A stretch of 64,000 nt of DNA from Pseudomonas purpurea (GCF_039908635.1 NZ_CP150918.1:5534001-5598000), one strand, 5' to 3'. Counted from the stretch's first letter, positions 46,982 through 57,476 are shown. Numbers and translations: made by a program. The notes: generated by a model from the sequence alone, not told the origin.

Positions 46982-47320
46982 ATGCCCCCGCTCGAAGCCG
47001 TCAGCAGCACCCCCACCCGCGCCGATGTATGGAACGTCAACAACGCGCATTGCCGCGTGCACTACCAATTGCAGGCCGAGGCGGAACCCGACCTGCTGTG
47101 CCGGGCGCTCAACCTGTTTGCCTTGCAGTTTCTGGTGCCGCAGTCCGTCAACGTCGTACGTCAGGACGAGTGGCTGTCGATCGACATCGTCATGGACGGC
47201 CTGAGCTGGCACCGCGCCCAGGTGATCGCGGAAAAACTGCGCAACCTGATCAGCGTCTGCTCGGTGGAGCTGCAAGCGGCTGATGCTTCCAGGCTTCATG
47301 CGCAACAGGCGGCGGGCTGA
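46982..47320 (+). CDS. Small hypothetical protein with ACT-like fold
   Basis: 112-aa protein of no named family that I recognise. Residues ~24-100 have the beta-alpha-beta spacing of an ACT domain: HCRVHYQLQAEAEPDLLCRALNLFALQ, then NVVRQDEWLSIDIVMDGLSWHRAQVIAEKLRNLISVCSVEL (abridged). It starts 125 bp from the divergent Lrp gene with CTGGAG before the ATG. A role in amino-acid sensing is inferred only. Confidence 0.65.
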   Translation: MPPLEAVSSTPTRADVWNVNNAHCRVHYQLQAEAEPDLLCRALNLFALQFLVPQSVNVVRQDEWLSIDIVMDGLSWHRAQVIAEKLRNLISVCSVELQAADASRLHAQQAAG

Positions 47321-47460
47321 GGCACGGCGGTAAAAACTCGAAACGGCTTGCTCGCTCAATAGCCGAACGGTCTCCGGGACCGGGACTATTCTTTGCAATC
47401 TGTGGTCAGAGGCGCACACCTCCAAACCGCATGGTGCAGGATCGTTCTCAAGGAGCCCGC

Positions 47461-49245
47461 ATGTCCGTTCAACTCGTCACTCAGGACCGCTGGCTGGATC
47501 TCAATGATCTGCTGCGCGAACTGGTCGCCCAAGGCTTTATCAGCCAGGACTCGGCCGAACACGCCCTCAACACTCGCCGCCGTCATACGCCCAACAGCCA
47601 GTTGCATCCGCTGGAGTTCATCGCCGGCCAACACCTGGACGACCTCAGCCGCCCCGGTAAACGCCTGGACCTGGAAAGCCTGACCCTCTGGCTCTCGCAA
47701 CAGGCCGGCCAGCCGTATTTGCGCATCGACCCGTTGAAAATCAACGTCGCGCAAGTGATGCCGCTGATGTCTTACGCCTTTGCGCAACGCCACAAGATTC
47801 TCGCGGTGGCCATCGACCGCGACGCCGTGACCGTGGCCAGTGCGCAGCCTTATGTGCGGGGCTGGGAGGCCGACCTGACGCACGTGTTGCAGTTGCCGAT
47901 CAAACGGGTGGTCGCCAACCCGGTGGACATCCAGCGCTTCAGTGTGGAGTTCTTTCGCCTGGCCAAATCGGTCAGCGGCGCAACCCATGCCGATCAGCAG
48001 ATGAGCACCCTGGGCAACTTCGAACAGTTGCTCAACCTCGGCGCCAGCGACCAGGAGCCGGATGCCAACGACGCGCACATCGTCAACATCGTCGACTGGC
48101 TGTTCCAGTACGCCTTCCAGCAGCGCGCCAGCGATATCCACATCGAGCCGCGTCGCGAGCAGGGCACCGTGCGTTTTCGCATCGACGGCGTGCTGCACAA
48201 CGTCTATCAATTCCCGCCGCAAGTGACCATGGCCATCGTCAGCCGCCTCAAAAGCCTGGGGCGGATGAACGTCGCGGAGAAACGCAAACCCCAGGATGGC
48301 CGGGTCAAGACCAAGACCCCGGACGGTGGCGAAGTCGAGCTGCGGCTGTCGACGCTGCCCACCGCGTTCGGCGAAAAACTGGTGATGCGGATCTTCGACC
48401 CGGAAGTGCTGCTCAAGGACTTCGACCAGTTGGGGTTCTCGGCCGAGGACCTGCGCCGCTGGCAGGACATGACCCGCCAGCCCAACGGCATCATTCTGGT
48501 CACCGGCCCCACCGGGTCGGGCAAGACCACCACGCTCTACACCACCCTGAAAAAACTCGCGACGCCAGAGGTCAACCTCTGCACCATCGAGGACCCGATT
48601 GAAATGGTCGAACCGGCGTTCAACCAGATGCAGGTCCAGCACAACATCGACCTGACCTTTGCCAGCGGCGTGCGCGCCCTGATGCGTCAGGACCCGGACA
48701 TCATCATGATCGGTGAGATCCGCGACCTCGAAACCGCCGAAATGGCCATTCAAGCGGCGCTTACCGGGCACCTGGTGCTCTCGACCCTGCACACCAACGA
48801 CGCGCCCAGCGCCATCAGCCGCTTGCTGGAACTCGGCGTGCCGCATTACCTGATCAAAGCCACGGTGCTGGGCGTGATGGCGCAACGGCTGGTGCGAACC
48901 TTGTGCCCGCATTGCAAGGCGCCGCTGACCCTCGGCGAAGAAGACTGGCAAACCTTGACCCGCCCCTGGCAGGCACCGCTGCCAAGCAACGCCCAGCGCG
49001 CCATCGGCTGCCTGGAGTGCCGCGACACCGGTTACCGCGGGCGGGCCGGGGTGTATGAAATCATGCAATTGAGCGATGCGATCAAGACGCTGATCACCCC
49101 CGACACCGACCTCACCGCCGTGCGCCGCCAGGCGTTCAAGGAAGGCATGCGCAGCCTGCGGCTGTCTGGCGCGCAGAAGGTCGGCGCCGGGTTGACCACC
49201 CTTGAGGAGGTGTTGCGGGTGACCCCGCAAAGCGAGCAGAAATAG
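47461..49245 (+). CDS. Orphan GspE/PilB-type secretion ATPase
   Basis: 594-aa hexameric ATPase of the type II secretion/type IV pilus family. An N-terminal T2SSE_N domain spans ~1-150. Then come RASDIHIEPRREQGTVRFRIDG (Asp/His boxes), Walker A GPTGSGKTTTLY (~346-357) and Walker B LMRQDPDIIMIGEIRD. A Cys4 zinc site follows (CPHC and CLEC). No other gsp or pil gene lies nearby, so its partner apparatus must be elsewhere or it has another role. The ATG at 47461 is preferred over 47431. Confidence 0.88.
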   Translation: MSVQLVTQDRWLDLNDLLRELVAQGFISQDSAEHALNTRRRHTPNSQLHPLEFIAGQHLDDLSRPGKRLDLESLTLWLSQQAGQPYLRIDPLKINVAQVMPLMSYAFAQRHKILAVAIDRDAVTVASAQPYVRGWEADLTHVLQLPIKRVVANPVDIQRFSVEFFRLAKSVSGATHADQQMSTLGNFEQLLNLGASDQEPDANDAHIVNIVDWLFQYAFQQRASDIHIEPRREQGTVRFRIDGVLHNVYQFPPQVTMAIVSRLKSLGRMNVAEKRKPQDGRVKTKTPDGGEVELRLSTLPTAFGEKLVMRIFDPEVLLKDFDQLGFSAEDLRRWQDMTRQPNGIILVTGPTGSGKTTTLYTTLKKLATPEVNLCTIEDPIEMVEPAFNQMQVQHNIDLTFASGVRALMRQDPDIIMIGEIRDLETAEMAIQAALTGHLVLSTLHTNDAPSAISRLLELGVPHYLIKATVLGVMAQRLVRTLCPHCKAPLTLGEEDWQTLTRPWQAPLPSNAQRAIGCLECRDTGYRGRAGVYEIMQLSDAIKTLITPDTDLTAVRRQAFKEGMRSLRLSGAQKVGAGLTTLEEVLRVTPQSEQK

Positions 49246-49250
49246 CGGCG

Positions 49251-50246
49251 TTACCAGTCGGGCACGCCCAGCTCGGCATTGGACTTGATCCACAGGGTGC
49301 TGCCGTCGGCCCGGCGTTGCAGGATCGAGCGCCCGGCCGCCAGGGTTTCACCCGTGCGCAGGTTACGCGCGGCATAGTCGCTGCTCGGGCTGAACAACAC
49401 GGTGGGCACCTCGTCCTGGCGCACACTCATGCCTCTGGGGTATTCCCAGTCGCCCAGACTCATTGGGTCCGCCAACTGACCTGTCCAGTATCGGCGCTGG
49501 CGTTGCTCATTGAGCTTGAGGGTCAGGGACACCAACCCGATGCCCTCGATGACCACCGGAGGATGAGCGGCGCCGAGGGTCTGCACAATGTATTCGTGGG
49601 TGTGGTGACTGACCAGGCTGTCGGCAGGCCAGGTCACGCCTTGCACGGTTACCTGCGGCGCCAGGGTGCAAGAGTCCAGCGTCCAGCGCTCGGGTTGCAG
49701 GCGAACCTCGGCTGCCGCGTCCAAAGTCACCCAGCTCCCGCCCGCACAGGGCCAACCGTCGACGACCTGATCGCTGGCCAGTTGCAGACGGACATAGTCA
49801 CCGTGCTCAGGCAATTCAAGCGCGGTCACCTGCACGCCCATGACCGGCTGCGGCTCGGCGAACTCGGCGTACTTCAGGCTTTGCAGGCCATGGACCTGTG
49901 GCTGATCGTAGATGTCGAGGGGTTTCCAGGTCGCGAGCTTCACCTGCGTCCCGGCCGGAAAGCGCAGGCCGCCCAGTTGCAGGTCCTGTTCGAGGCGCGG
50001 GTTCAGCGCTTGTGTGTCTAAAAACTCACGCGCCTCGGACCACAGCGTACCGGCCACCACGGTCGAGAAGACCAGCGCCAACACCCCGAACGTGCGCGGA
50101 TGCCGCAGCAGGACACGCCGCCAACGCTTCACGAAACAGGCGATCAACAGGGCCGGCAAGCCGACGAAAGACACCAGCACCAGTTGCAACAGCACACCGG
50201 CCAGCAGCATTGCGATAAAACTCGGTCCGAAAATCAAGGCAGGCAT
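49251..50246 (-). CDS. Hypothetical inner-membrane protein
   Basis: 331-aa protein that I cannot assign to a family. Two N-terminal hydrophobic helices (PSFIAMLLAGVLLQLVLVSFVGLPALLIACF and TFGVLALVFSTVVAGTLW, abridged) precede a ~260-residue soluble part, probably periplasmic. The soluble part is beta-rich, with repeated VxLxPERW/VTVQGVTWPA-type strands and ends with IKSNAELGVPDW. It converges tightly on the GspE-like gene (5-bp gap). The ATG at 50246 is used. Confidence 0.65.
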   Translation of the reverse strand: MPALIFGPSFIAMLLAGVLLQLVLVSFVGLPALLIACFVKRWRRVLLRHPRTFGVLALVFSTVVAGTLWSEAREFLDTQALNPRLEQDLQLGGLRFPAGTQVKLATWKPLDIYDQPQVHGLQSLKYAEFAEPQPVMGVQVTALELPEHGDYVRLQLASDQVVDGWPCAGGSWVTLDAAAEVRLQPERWTLDSCTLAPQVTVQGVTWPADSLVSHHTHEYIVQTLGAAHPPVVIEGIGLVSLTLKLNEQRQRRYWTGQLADPMSLGDWEYPRGMSVRQDEVPTVLFSPSSDYAARNLRTGETLAAGRSILQRRADGSTLWIKSNAELGVPDW

Positions 50247-50381
50247 CCATGCAGGTGGGGCGCACATGTTACCCGAGGCGCTGAGGGCCGCGTTTACACA
50301 ACGAATGCTCGTCCCCGGACCGCGCCGCTACACTCCTTGTACTGAAGCTTCTTTGACCAATGACTCGAACAGGGATTTGTC

Positions 50382-51302
50382 ATGCAAATAGGCAGCGTGC
50401 TTCTACTTTTTGTCGGTTTGGTCGTCGCCATTCTGTTCATGGGATTCAAAGTGGTGCCCCAGGGCTATCAATGGACAGTCGAGCGTTTCGGCCGCTACAC
50501 CAACACCCTCAAACCGGGCCTGAACATCATCATTCCGGTGATGGACCGCATCGGCCGCAAGATCAACGTGATGGAAAATGTGCTGGATATTCCGCCCCAG
50601 GAAGTCATCACCGCCGATAACGCCACGGTGCAGATCGACGCCGTGTGCTTTTTCCAGGTGGTCAACACCGCCCAAGCGGCTTACGAGGTGAACAACCTCG
50701 AACACGCTATCCGCAACCTGCTGCAAACCAATATCCGTACCGTGCTCGGCTCGATGGAACTGGACGCCATGCTCAGCCAGCGCGACGCCATCAACGAAAA
50801 ACTGCTGCGCACCGTCGATGAAGCCACCGCGCCGTGGGGCATCAAGATCACCCGGATCGAGATCAAGGACATCAGCCCGCCGGCCGACCTGATGGCGGCC
50901 ATGTCCGGGCAAATGAAAGCCGAGCGGATCAAACGTGCGCAGATCCTTGAAGCCGAAGGCCTGCGCGCCTCGGCGATTCTGACGGCCGAGGGCAAGAAGC
51001 AGGCGCAGATTCTCGAAGCCGAAGGCAGTCGACAGGCGGCGTTCCTCGAATCCGAAGCCCGCGAGCGTCAGGCCGAAGCCGAAGCGCGAGCAACCAAAGT
51101 GGTGTCCGAGGCGATTGCCAGCGGCAACGTGCAGGCGGTGAACTACTTCGTCGCCCAGAAATACATCGATGCCCTGGGCAAACTGGCCTCAGCCAACAAC
51201 AGCAAGGTGATACTGATGCCGCTCGAAGCCAGCCAGGTGATCGGCGCCGTCGGCGGCATCGGCGAAATCGTCAAGGCCACGTTCGACGGCAAGAAGTCCT
51301 GA
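50382..51302 (+). CDS. SPFH/Band-7 membrane protease-associated protein (QmcA-like)
   Basis: 306-aa stomatin-type protein with an N-terminal membrane anchor ([21 protein letters not shown]) and SPFH domain: [28 protein letters not shown], then the conserved [15 protein letters not shown] and [20 protein letters not shown] (abridged). A charged coiled coil rich in [14 protein letters not shown] repeats fills the C-terminal third. It likely forms oligomeric rafts with its NfeD partner, encoded 9 bp downstream. Confidence 0.9.
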   Translation: MQIGSVLLLFVGLVVAILFMGFKVVPQGYQWTVERFGRYTNTLKPGLNIIIPVMDRIGRKINVMENVLDIPPQEVITADNATVQIDAVCFFQVVNTAQAAYEVNNLEHAIRNLLQTNIRTVLGSMELDAMLSQRDAINEKLLRTVDEATAPWGIKITRIEIKDISPPADLMAAMSGQMKAERIKRAQILEAEGLRASAILTAEGKKQAQILEAEGSRQAAFLESEARERQAEAEARATKVVSEAIASGNVQAVNYFVAQKYIDALGKLASANNSKVILMPLEASQVIGAVGGIGEIVKATFDGKKS

Positions 51303-51311
51303 GGGTCGGCC

Positions 51312-51761
51312 ATGTGGGCATTTCTGCAACATTTGTCGTTCTGGGACTGGCTGGCGCTGGGCACCGTTTTACTGATTCTCGAAGTGTTCGGCGCTGGCGG
51401 CTATCTGCTGTGGATCGGCATGGCCGCGGCCGCGGTGGGCGTGCTGACATTCCTGATCCCGAACCTGTCGTGGGCGGTGCAGTTCCTGCTGTTCGGGCTG
51501 CTGTCGATCACCACTGCGCTGTACTGGTGGCGACGCCAGCGCAGTGCGGTCCGCGACAGCGACCAGCCGAACCTCAACCTGCGCGGCCAGGAACTGGTCG
51601 GCAAGGTCTTCGTGGTGCATCAGGCGATCATCAACGGACGCGGCAAGATCAAGGTTGCCGACGGCGTGTGGATGGCCAAGGGGCCGGATTCCCCGGCTGG
51701 CGCACGGGTGCGCGTGGTCGGCCAGGAAGGCGTGATCATCGTGGTCGAACACGCAGATTGA
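51312..51761 (+). CDS. NfeD family protein
   Basis: 149-aa membrane protein. Three hydrophobic segments (residues ~5-70: LALGTVLLILEVFGAGGYLLW, AAAAVGVLTFLI, VQFLLFGLLSITTALYWW) precede an OB-fold domain (LVGKVFVVHQAIINGRGKIKVADGVWMAKGPDSPAGARVRVVG, abridged). It is the usual partner of SPFH proteins, and the pair is almost certainly one operon. GAGGG lies before the ATG. Confidence 0.9.
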   Translation: MWAFLQHLSFWDWLALGTVLLILEVFGAGGYLLWIGMAAAAVGVLTFLIPNLSWAVQFLLFGLLSITTALYWWRRQRSAVRDSDQPNLNLRGQELVGKVFVVHQAIINGRGKIKVADGVWMAKGPDSPAGARVRVVGQEGVIIVVEHAD

Positions 51762-51830
51762 ACGTCATGGAACTGGAACAGGTGATCTGCAATCAAACCC
51801 GTTAGATCACCTACATCGGAGTCACCCACC

Positions 51831-52148
51831 ATGCGTTTCAAACTTGCTGTCGCCACACTGGCCCTGCTGTCTCTTCCTGTTGGTTCAGCCATGGCCGACA
51901 GCTTCTGGCGTAATGTCATTTCGTCAGGCGCAACCACCGCGTCCACCTACCTGACCTTCAAGGATCACAAGCTGATCGTCGCCGCCCAGGACGACGCCGG
52001 CAGCTTCGTTGCCAGTGATGGCAGTATTCGCGGCCCGTACCTGGAAGCCGCGATGCAGAAAGTCCGCGCCGACAACCCGGGCCTGAAAGCCACCGACATG
52101 GACCTGGCCAACGCCATCCTGGCCAAGAATGCCGTGGCCTCGGAATAA
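51831..52148 (+). CDS. DUF2388 secreted protein
   Basis: 105-aa protein with a signal peptide (MRFKLAVATLALLSLPVGSAMA) and the Pseudomonas-typical DUF2388 sequence SFWRNVISSGATTASTYLTFKDHKLIVAAQDDAGSFVASDG (abridged). It ends in a small helical region (EAAMQKVRADNPG). Function unknown. It is followed by a clear terminator. Confidence 0.85.
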   Translation: MRFKLAVATLALLSLPVGSAMADSFWRNVISSGATTASTYLTFKDHKLIVAAQDDAGSFVASDGSIRGPYLEAAMQKVRADNPGLKATDMDLANAILAKNAVASE

Positions 52149-52163
52149 GCTTCATCGCTGAAC

Positions 52164-52195
52164 AAAAATGCCGCTCTCATGAGCGGCATTTTTTT
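52164..52195. terminator. Bidirectional terminator between DUF2388 gene and gcvP
   Basis: AAAAATGCCGCTC and GAGCGGCATTTTTTT around a CAT-containing loop. It serves both the rightward DUF2388 gene and the leftward gcvP. Confidence 0.92.
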
Positions 52196-52236
52196 GCCTG
52201 CCCCGCTCCCACATTGGACAGGTGTTAACCGTTACT

Positions 52237-55110
52237 TCAGCGGTATTCATCCACCGGCACACAAGCGCAGAACAGATTGCGGTCGCCATAGACGTTATCC
52301 ACACGGTTCACCGTCGGCCAGTACTTGTGCGCCTTGGTATGGGCATCGGGCGTGACGGCTTGCTCGACGCTGTAGGGTCTGTCCCACACGCCGATGACGT
52401 CCGCCAGCGTGTGGGGCGCGCGTTTCAGCGGGTTGTCCTCGGCCGGCCAGCTGCCGTTCTGCACCTCGGTGATTTCCGCACGAATGCTCAGCATGGCGTT
52501 GATGAAGCGATCCAGCTCCGCCTTGGACTCGCTTTCCGTCGGTTCGACCATCAAGGTACCCGGCACCGGAAACGACATGGTCGGCGCGTGGAAGCCGTAA
52601 TCCATCAGCCGCTTGGCGACATCTTCTTCACTGATCCCGGTCTGCGCCTTGAGCGGACGCAGGTCGAGAATGCACTCATGGGCCACCCGCCCGTTGCGTC
52701 CGCTGTAGAGCACTGGGAACGCGCCCGACAAGTGCCGGGCCAGGTAATTGGCCGACAGAATCGCCACTTCACTGGCGTCCGCCAATTGCGGCCCCATCAT
52801 TGCGATGTACATCCAGCTGATCGGCAAAATACTCGCACTGCCCCAGGGCGCCGCGCTGACCGCACCGTTCTGCGGGTGGGGGCCGTCAATCGGCACCACC
52901 GGATGATTGGCGACGAACGGCGCCAGGTGCGCCCGCACGCCAATCGGCCCCATGCCCGGCCCGCCGCCGCCATGGGGAATGCAGAACGTCTTGTGCAGGT
53001 TCATGTGGGACACATCCGCGCCAATGTCCGCCGGCCGCGCCAGCCCGACCTGCGCGTTGAGGTTGGCGCCGTCCATGTACACCTGGCCGCCGTGGCTGTG
53101 GATAACTTCACAGATCTGACTGATGCCCTCTTCGTACACACCGTGGGTCGAGGGATAGGTGGCCATCAGGCAGGACAAGTGCTCACCCGCCGCCAAGGCC
53201 TTGGCCTTGAGGTCTTCAAGGTCGACGTTGCCAGCATCGTCGCAGTCGACGATCACCACCCGCATCCCGGCCATCTGCGCCGACGCCGGGTTGGTGCCGT
53301 GGGCCGAGGCCGGAATCAGGCAGATGTCCCGCGCGCCCTGCTGGCGGCTCTCGTGGTATTTACGGATTGCCAGCAACCCGGCGTATTCACCCTGGGCGCC
53401 GGAGTTGGGTTGCATGCAGATCGCGTCGAACCCGGTGATTGCACACAACCAGCGCTCCAGTTCGCCGATCATCAGCGAATAACCCACGGCCTGCTCTTTC
53501 GGCGCAAACGGGTGCAGGTTGGCGAACGCCGGCCAGGTGATCGGGATCATCTCGCTGGTGGCGTTGAGCTTCATGGTGCAGGAACCCAGCGGGATCATTG
53601 ACTGGTTAAGCGCCAGGTCCTTGTTTTCCAGTTGCTTGAGGTAGCGCAGCATCTCGGTTTCGCTGTGGTGCGCGTTGAAGACCGGGTGACGCAGGTACGG
53701 CGATGTGCGCAACAAAGCGTCGGGAATGCCGGATTCAAGCCGTTCAGCATCCAGATCGGCGACGCTGAGCCCATGATCGGCTCCCAGGAACACATCGAGC
53801 AGCGTGGCCACGGTGCGTTCATCACAGCTTTCGTCGAGGCTCACCCCGACTTGCCCGCGCCCGAGAATCCGCAGGTTGATTTGCGCAGCCTTGGCACTCT
53901 CAAGGATCGCGGTCTGACTGCCTCCGACGTCGAGGGTCAAGGTGTCGAAAAACTGTTGGTTGAGTCGGGCAATGCCATGGCGTTCCAGTGCCGTGGCGAG
54001 GATGCAGGTCAGCCGATGCACACGCTGGGCAATACGCCTGAGGCCTTCGGGGCCGTGGTAAACCGCATAAAAACTGGCAATGTTGGCCAGCAGGACCTGC
54101 GCGGTGCAGATGTTCGAATTGGCCTTCTCGCGGCGGATATGTTGCTCGCGGGTTTGCAGGGCCATGCGCAACGCAACGTTGCCGCGTGCGTCTTTGGACA
54201 CGCCGATGATCCGCCCCGGAATCGCTCGCTTGTATTCGTCGCGACTGGCGAAAAACGCCGCGTGGGGGCCGCCGTAACCCATCGGCACGCCGAAGCGCTG
54301 GGAAGAACCGAACACCACGTCGGCACCCAGTTCGCCGGGGGGCGTGAGCAGCAGCAGGCTCAACAGGTCCGCCGCCACGCAGGCCAGCGCTTGCCGGGCG
54401 TGCAAGTGATCGATCAACGGTCGCAGGTCACGGATCTCGCCGTGGGTGTCGGGATACTGCAACAGCGCACCGAACACCTCGTGCTGTTTCAAGTTATCCA
54501 CCGTGTCGACGATCAACTCGAAACCGAAGCCCTCGGCGCGGGTGCGCACCACCGAAATAGTCTGTGGGTGGCAGTGTTCGTCGACGAAGAACCGGTTGCT
54601 TTTGGACTTGGCCACGCGACGGGCCAGCGCCATGGCTTCGGCCGCTGCCGTGGCTTCGTCGAGCAAGGAGGCGTTGGCCAGTTCAAGGCCGCTCAGGTCG
54701 ATGGTCAGTTGCTGGAAGTTGAGCAAGGCTTCGAGCCGACCCTGGGCAATTTCCGGTTGATAAGGCGTATAGGCCGTGTACCAACCGGGATTTTCCAGCA
54801 CGTTGCGCACAATCACTGCAGGCGTCAGGGTCCCGTGGTAGCCCATGCCGATCAGGCTGGTCCAGACCTGGTTCTGTTCGGCGTAACCCCGCAGCTTGGC
54901 CAGCGCGGCTTCCTCATCAAGGGCCGGGGGCAGGTCCAGCGCACGGTTGAGGCGAATGCCCGGCGGCACGGTTTGCTCGATCAGTTCGACTCGGCTACCG
55001 AGCCCGAGGCTGTCGAGCATGGCTTGCTGTTCGCCGGCATCGGGGCCCAGGTGCCGCCGCAGGAAGGCATTGGGGTCTCGCAACTGGCTCAAGGATGGCA
55101 ACTGGGACAT
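52237..55110 (-). CDS. gcvP: Glycine dehydrogenase (decarboxylating), P-protein
   Basis: 957-aa fused two-domain P-protein of the glycine cleavage system. It decarboxylates glycine on PLP and passes aminomethyl to the lipoyl arm of GcvH. The N-terminal half ([21 protein letters not shown], then [38 protein letters not shown], abridged) and the catalytic half are both intact. The PLP lysine is in [20 protein letters not shown]. It normally follows gcvH directly, but here 3.4 kb of oppositely oriented genes lie between. Confidence 0.96.
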   Translation of the reverse strand: MSQLPSLSQLRDPNAFLRRHLGPDAGEQQAMLDSLGLGSRVELIEQTVPPGIRLNRALDLPPALDEEAALAKLRGYAEQNQVWTSLIGMGYHGTLTPAVIVRNVLENPGWYTAYTPYQPEIAQGRLEALLNFQQLTIDLSGLELANASLLDEATAAAEAMALARRVAKSKSNRFFVDEHCHPQTISVVRTRAEGFGFELIVDTVDNLKQHEVFGALLQYPDTHGEIRDLRPLIDHLHARQALACVAADLLSLLLLTPPGELGADVVFGSSQRFGVPMGYGGPHAAFFASRDEYKRAIPGRIIGVSKDARGNVALRMALQTREQHIRREKANSNICTAQVLLANIASFYAVYHGPEGLRRIAQRVHRLTCILATALERHGIARLNQQFFDTLTLDVGGSQTAILESAKAAQINLRILGRGQVGVSLDESCDERTVATLLDVFLGADHGLSVADLDAERLESGIPDALLRTSPYLRHPVFNAHHSETEMLRYLKQLENKDLALNQSMIPLGSCTMKLNATSEMIPITWPAFANLHPFAPKEQAVGYSLMIGELERWLCAITGFDAICMQPNSGAQGEYAGLLAIRKYHESRQQGARDICLIPASAHGTNPASAQMAGMRVVIVDCDDAGNVDLEDLKAKALAAGEHLSCLMATYPSTHGVYEEGISQICEVIHSHGGQVYMDGANLNAQVGLARPADIGADVSHMNLHKTFCIPHGGGGPGMGPIGVRAHLAPFVANHPVVPIDGPHPQNGAVSAAPWGSASILPISWMYIAMMGPQLADASEVAILSANYLARHLSGAFPVLYSGRNGRVAHECILDLRPLKAQTGISEEDVAKRLMDYGFHAPTMSFPVPGTLMVEPTESESKAELDRFINAMLSIRAEITEVQNGSWPAEDNPLKRAPHTLADVIGVWDRPYSVEQAVTPDAHTKAHKYWPTVNRVDNVYGDRNLFCACVPVDEYR

Positions 55111-55261
55111 GACGGGCTCTCTCTTGAATGGCGCTCAGCGTCTGTTCAACTCGGTTCTGGCAGCATAGCTCCCCTGCGCGCACGGTATGGCGTCTTCGAC
55201 CAATCGGAGCCATTCTGTGTCGCGCATCACCAACGTCCGCCAACCGGGTGCACCGATCGTT

Positions 55262-56405
55262 ATGAGCCAACTGCCTTTTCTACCGTTTTCCAAACCCGTC
55301 ATCGATGAAGCCACCATTGCCGCCGTCGGCGATGTGCTGCGCTCCGGCTGGATCACCAGCGGGCCGAAGGTCCAGGCCTTCGAAGCCCAGCTCTCGGAGT
55401 TCTTTGGCGGCCGCCCGGTGCGGACCTTCAATTCCGGCACCTGCACCATGGAGATTGCCTTGCGCATCGCCGGCGTCGGGCCGGGCGACGAAGTCATCAC
55501 TACGCCGATTTCCTGGGTGGCCACGGCCAACGTGATTCTTGAAGTCGGCGCCACCCCGGTGTTTGCCGACATTGACCCGATCACCCGCAACATCGACCTG
55601 GCCCAGCTGGAAGCGGCCATTACTCCGCGCACCAAGGCCATCATCCCGGTGTTTCTCGCCGGGTTGCCGGTGGACATGAGCCGCTTGTACGCCCTCGCGA
55701 AGCAACACGGTTTGAGGATCGTCGAAGATGCCGCCCAGGCATTGGGTTCCAGCTGGAATGGCCAGCGCATCGGCGCTACCGGCGACTTCGTGTCGTTCAG
55801 CTTCCAGGCCAACAAGAACGTCACCTCCTCGGAGGGCGGTTGCCTGGTGCTCAACAACGCTGAAGAAGTGCGACTGGCCGAGAAGTACCGCCTGCAAGGC
55901 GTGACCCGCAGCGGTTTCGATGGGCTGGACGTTGATGTACTGGGCGGCAAGTTCAACATGACGGACGTGGCGGCCGCCATCGGCCTGGGGCCAGTTCGCC
56001 CACATCGACGCCATCACCGCACACCGCCGGGAACTGGCCAGGCATTACTTCGCCTGTTTCGGCAGCGACTTCGAAGCCACTTACGGCGCGCAACTGCCAC
56101 CCGCGGACTTCACCCAGAGCAACTGGCACTTGTTTCAATTGGTGTTGCCGGAGCGCACGGACGGCAAACCCGCCCGCGCCACGTTCATGGAACAGATGCA
56201 GGAACGGGGCGTCGGCATTGGTTACCACTACCCACCGATCCACCTGCTGAGCCTTTACCGCGAACGCGGTTTCAAGGAAGGCCAGTTCCCGGTGGCCGAA
56301 CGGGTCGGCCGCCTGATCGTGTCATTGCCGATGTTCACCAGCATGAGCAAAAGCGACGTCGAGCGCTCGGTGGCGGCGGTGAAGGCCGTATTGCAAGACG
56401 CTTGA
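55262..56405 (+). pseudogene. DegT/DnrJ/EryC1/StrS (ArnB-like) aminotransferase, single-base frameshift
   Basis: PLP sugar-nucleotide aminotransferase family, e.g. ArnB (UDP-4-keto-arabinose). Residues 1-~243 read in one frame: SGWITSGPKVQAFE, FNSGTCTMEIALRIAGVGPGDEV, IVEDAAQALGSSW and the PLP-lysine region SFQANKNVTSSEGG. At GGGG (55987-55990) the frame shifts by one. Removing one G gives IGLGQFAHIDAITAHRRELA and continues to VKAVLQDA at 56405, a complete ~380-aa enzyme. It is therefore a recent pseudogene, a homopolymer sequencing error, or less likely programmed frameshifting. It runs opposite to the gcv genes. Confidence 0.85.
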
Positions 56406-56445
56406 CCGTTGCTGCCCCGTAACCGGATAGCACCCCCTGGCACAC

Positions 56446-56480
56446 AAAACGCCCAATGCACTGCATTGGGCGTTTTTATT
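56446..56480 (+). terminator. Terminator after the DegT-like gene
   Basis: AAAACGCCCAATGCA and TGCATTGGGCGTTTTT pair around one base, followed by ATTT. It separates the aminotransferase gene from the downstream paralogue pair. Confidence 0.9.
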
Positions 56481-56789
56481 TAGGCGATAAGTACAACGAC
56501 TAATTGCTCTATATCGACAGATCGGAAGTGAGCACCGAACGCCAAATAAACTCTGCTTTCACTCTTCCATTCCGGCAGCACCAGCAAGCGGGTGATTAAT
56601 CAACTATTAATGAAATGCCCTGCTGCTTTTGCAAAAAAAGCTATCGCCATTCGCAAGCGCGCATCATAGCCAATAGGTCTATGAGTAAAAAAACCGCATG
56701 CTATGTTTTCAGAGGGTTATTGAGCGACCCAAAAAACGCACACATGACCTACACAACTTTCGCTTGCCGATTCGAAATGGAGTTCAAAA
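56481..56789. other. AT-rich region before the unknown paralogue pair
   Basis: About 310 bp of low-GC sequence unlike the flanking gcv DNA. Presumably it holds the promoter for the first paralogue; I cannot pick a reliable -35/-10. ATGGAG at 56777-56782 serves as ribosome site of the next gene. The short open frame at 56615-56851 overlaps that gene out of frame and shows no coding signature. Confidence 0.45.
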
Positions 56790-57476
56790 ATGAGCACTCA
56801 ACAAATTGTTGTTTTCATCGAAGAAGAACAACTGATCGCACAAAAAAATAACAACTACAGTCTCTACCTGGCAAAAAAAGTAAACAACGATTTTACCGTC
56901 GTATGGCAATCAAAGGGTCCTATTGCCACTGTCAACAACCCTAGTTATGGCTACAGAAACGTATTCGACATTACCACGCCTTCTTTCATGGTCAATTACA
57001 CCACCGACCCGGTCACCTCCGGCGCAGTCACCTTTACATCCGGTGGTAAAAGCCAGGGTATCAGCACCGGCCAAACAACCATACTGGACCAGAACGGTGT
57101 ATTTTCCCCCGCAAAAAATGATGGCGCCTCTGGAGACGTTGTCATCAAAAACGCATTACAAGGAAATCCACGCGCTATCTTGCAAGATGCCAATGGCAAT
57201 AACCTCTGGGTGAACCGTCAGAGCGGCATGAATATTGGTACTGCCACACTCACCCCCATCAGCCAATACCAACTGTGGTTCGGGAATATCCAGGTCACTG
57301 GCTCGCTCATCGCCACCAACTTGTCTAACCCTACCGTCGTCACCATGGTCGATGGCGATGTCAAGACCATTACCTACAACAACAGTGGGGTATGGGTCAC
57401 TGGCGAGCCCGCCAAGCGCCTGTCGGAATCGGAAGTCGCCGCGCTTCACGCCAGAGTGCTCAAGGCTGCCGCATAA
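56790..57476 (+). CDS. Unrecognised protein, tandem paralogue A
   Basis: 228-aa protein of a family I do not recognise. It begins MSTQQIVVFIEEEQLIAQKN and has no signal peptide, no membrane helix and no cysteine. It is rich in Asn, Thr, Val and aromatics with alternating strands: YSLYLAKKVNNDFTVVW, FTSGGKSQGISTGQT, QYQLWFGNIQVTGSL and TITYNNSGVW. This suggests an all-beta cytosolic or unconventionally released protein. The C-terminus is a short helix (SEVAALHARVLKAAA). It is about half identical by eye to the next gene along its whole length. GC content is visibly below neighbours, pointing to acquisition. Confidence 0.75.
   Translation: MSTQQIVVFIEEEQLIAQKNNNYSLYLAKKVNNDFTVVWQSKGPIATVNNPSYGYRNVFDITTPSFMVNYTTDPVTSGAVTFTSGGKSQGISTGQTTILDQNGVFSPAKNDGASGDVVIKNALQGNPRAILQDANGNNLWVNRQSGMNIGTATLTPISQYQLWFGNIQVTGSLIATNLSNPTVVTMVDGDVKTITYNNSGVWVTGEPAKRLSESEVAALHARVLKAAA

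Noticed and set aside
47461..49245. Type II secretion gene cluster
   Set aside because: Only the ATPase is present; neighbours are unrelated.
55987..55990. Programmed ribosomal frameshift in the DegT-like gene
   Set aside because: No slippery heptamer or downstream pseudoknot is evident, and the family has no known frameshifting. A mutation or sequencing error explains it better.
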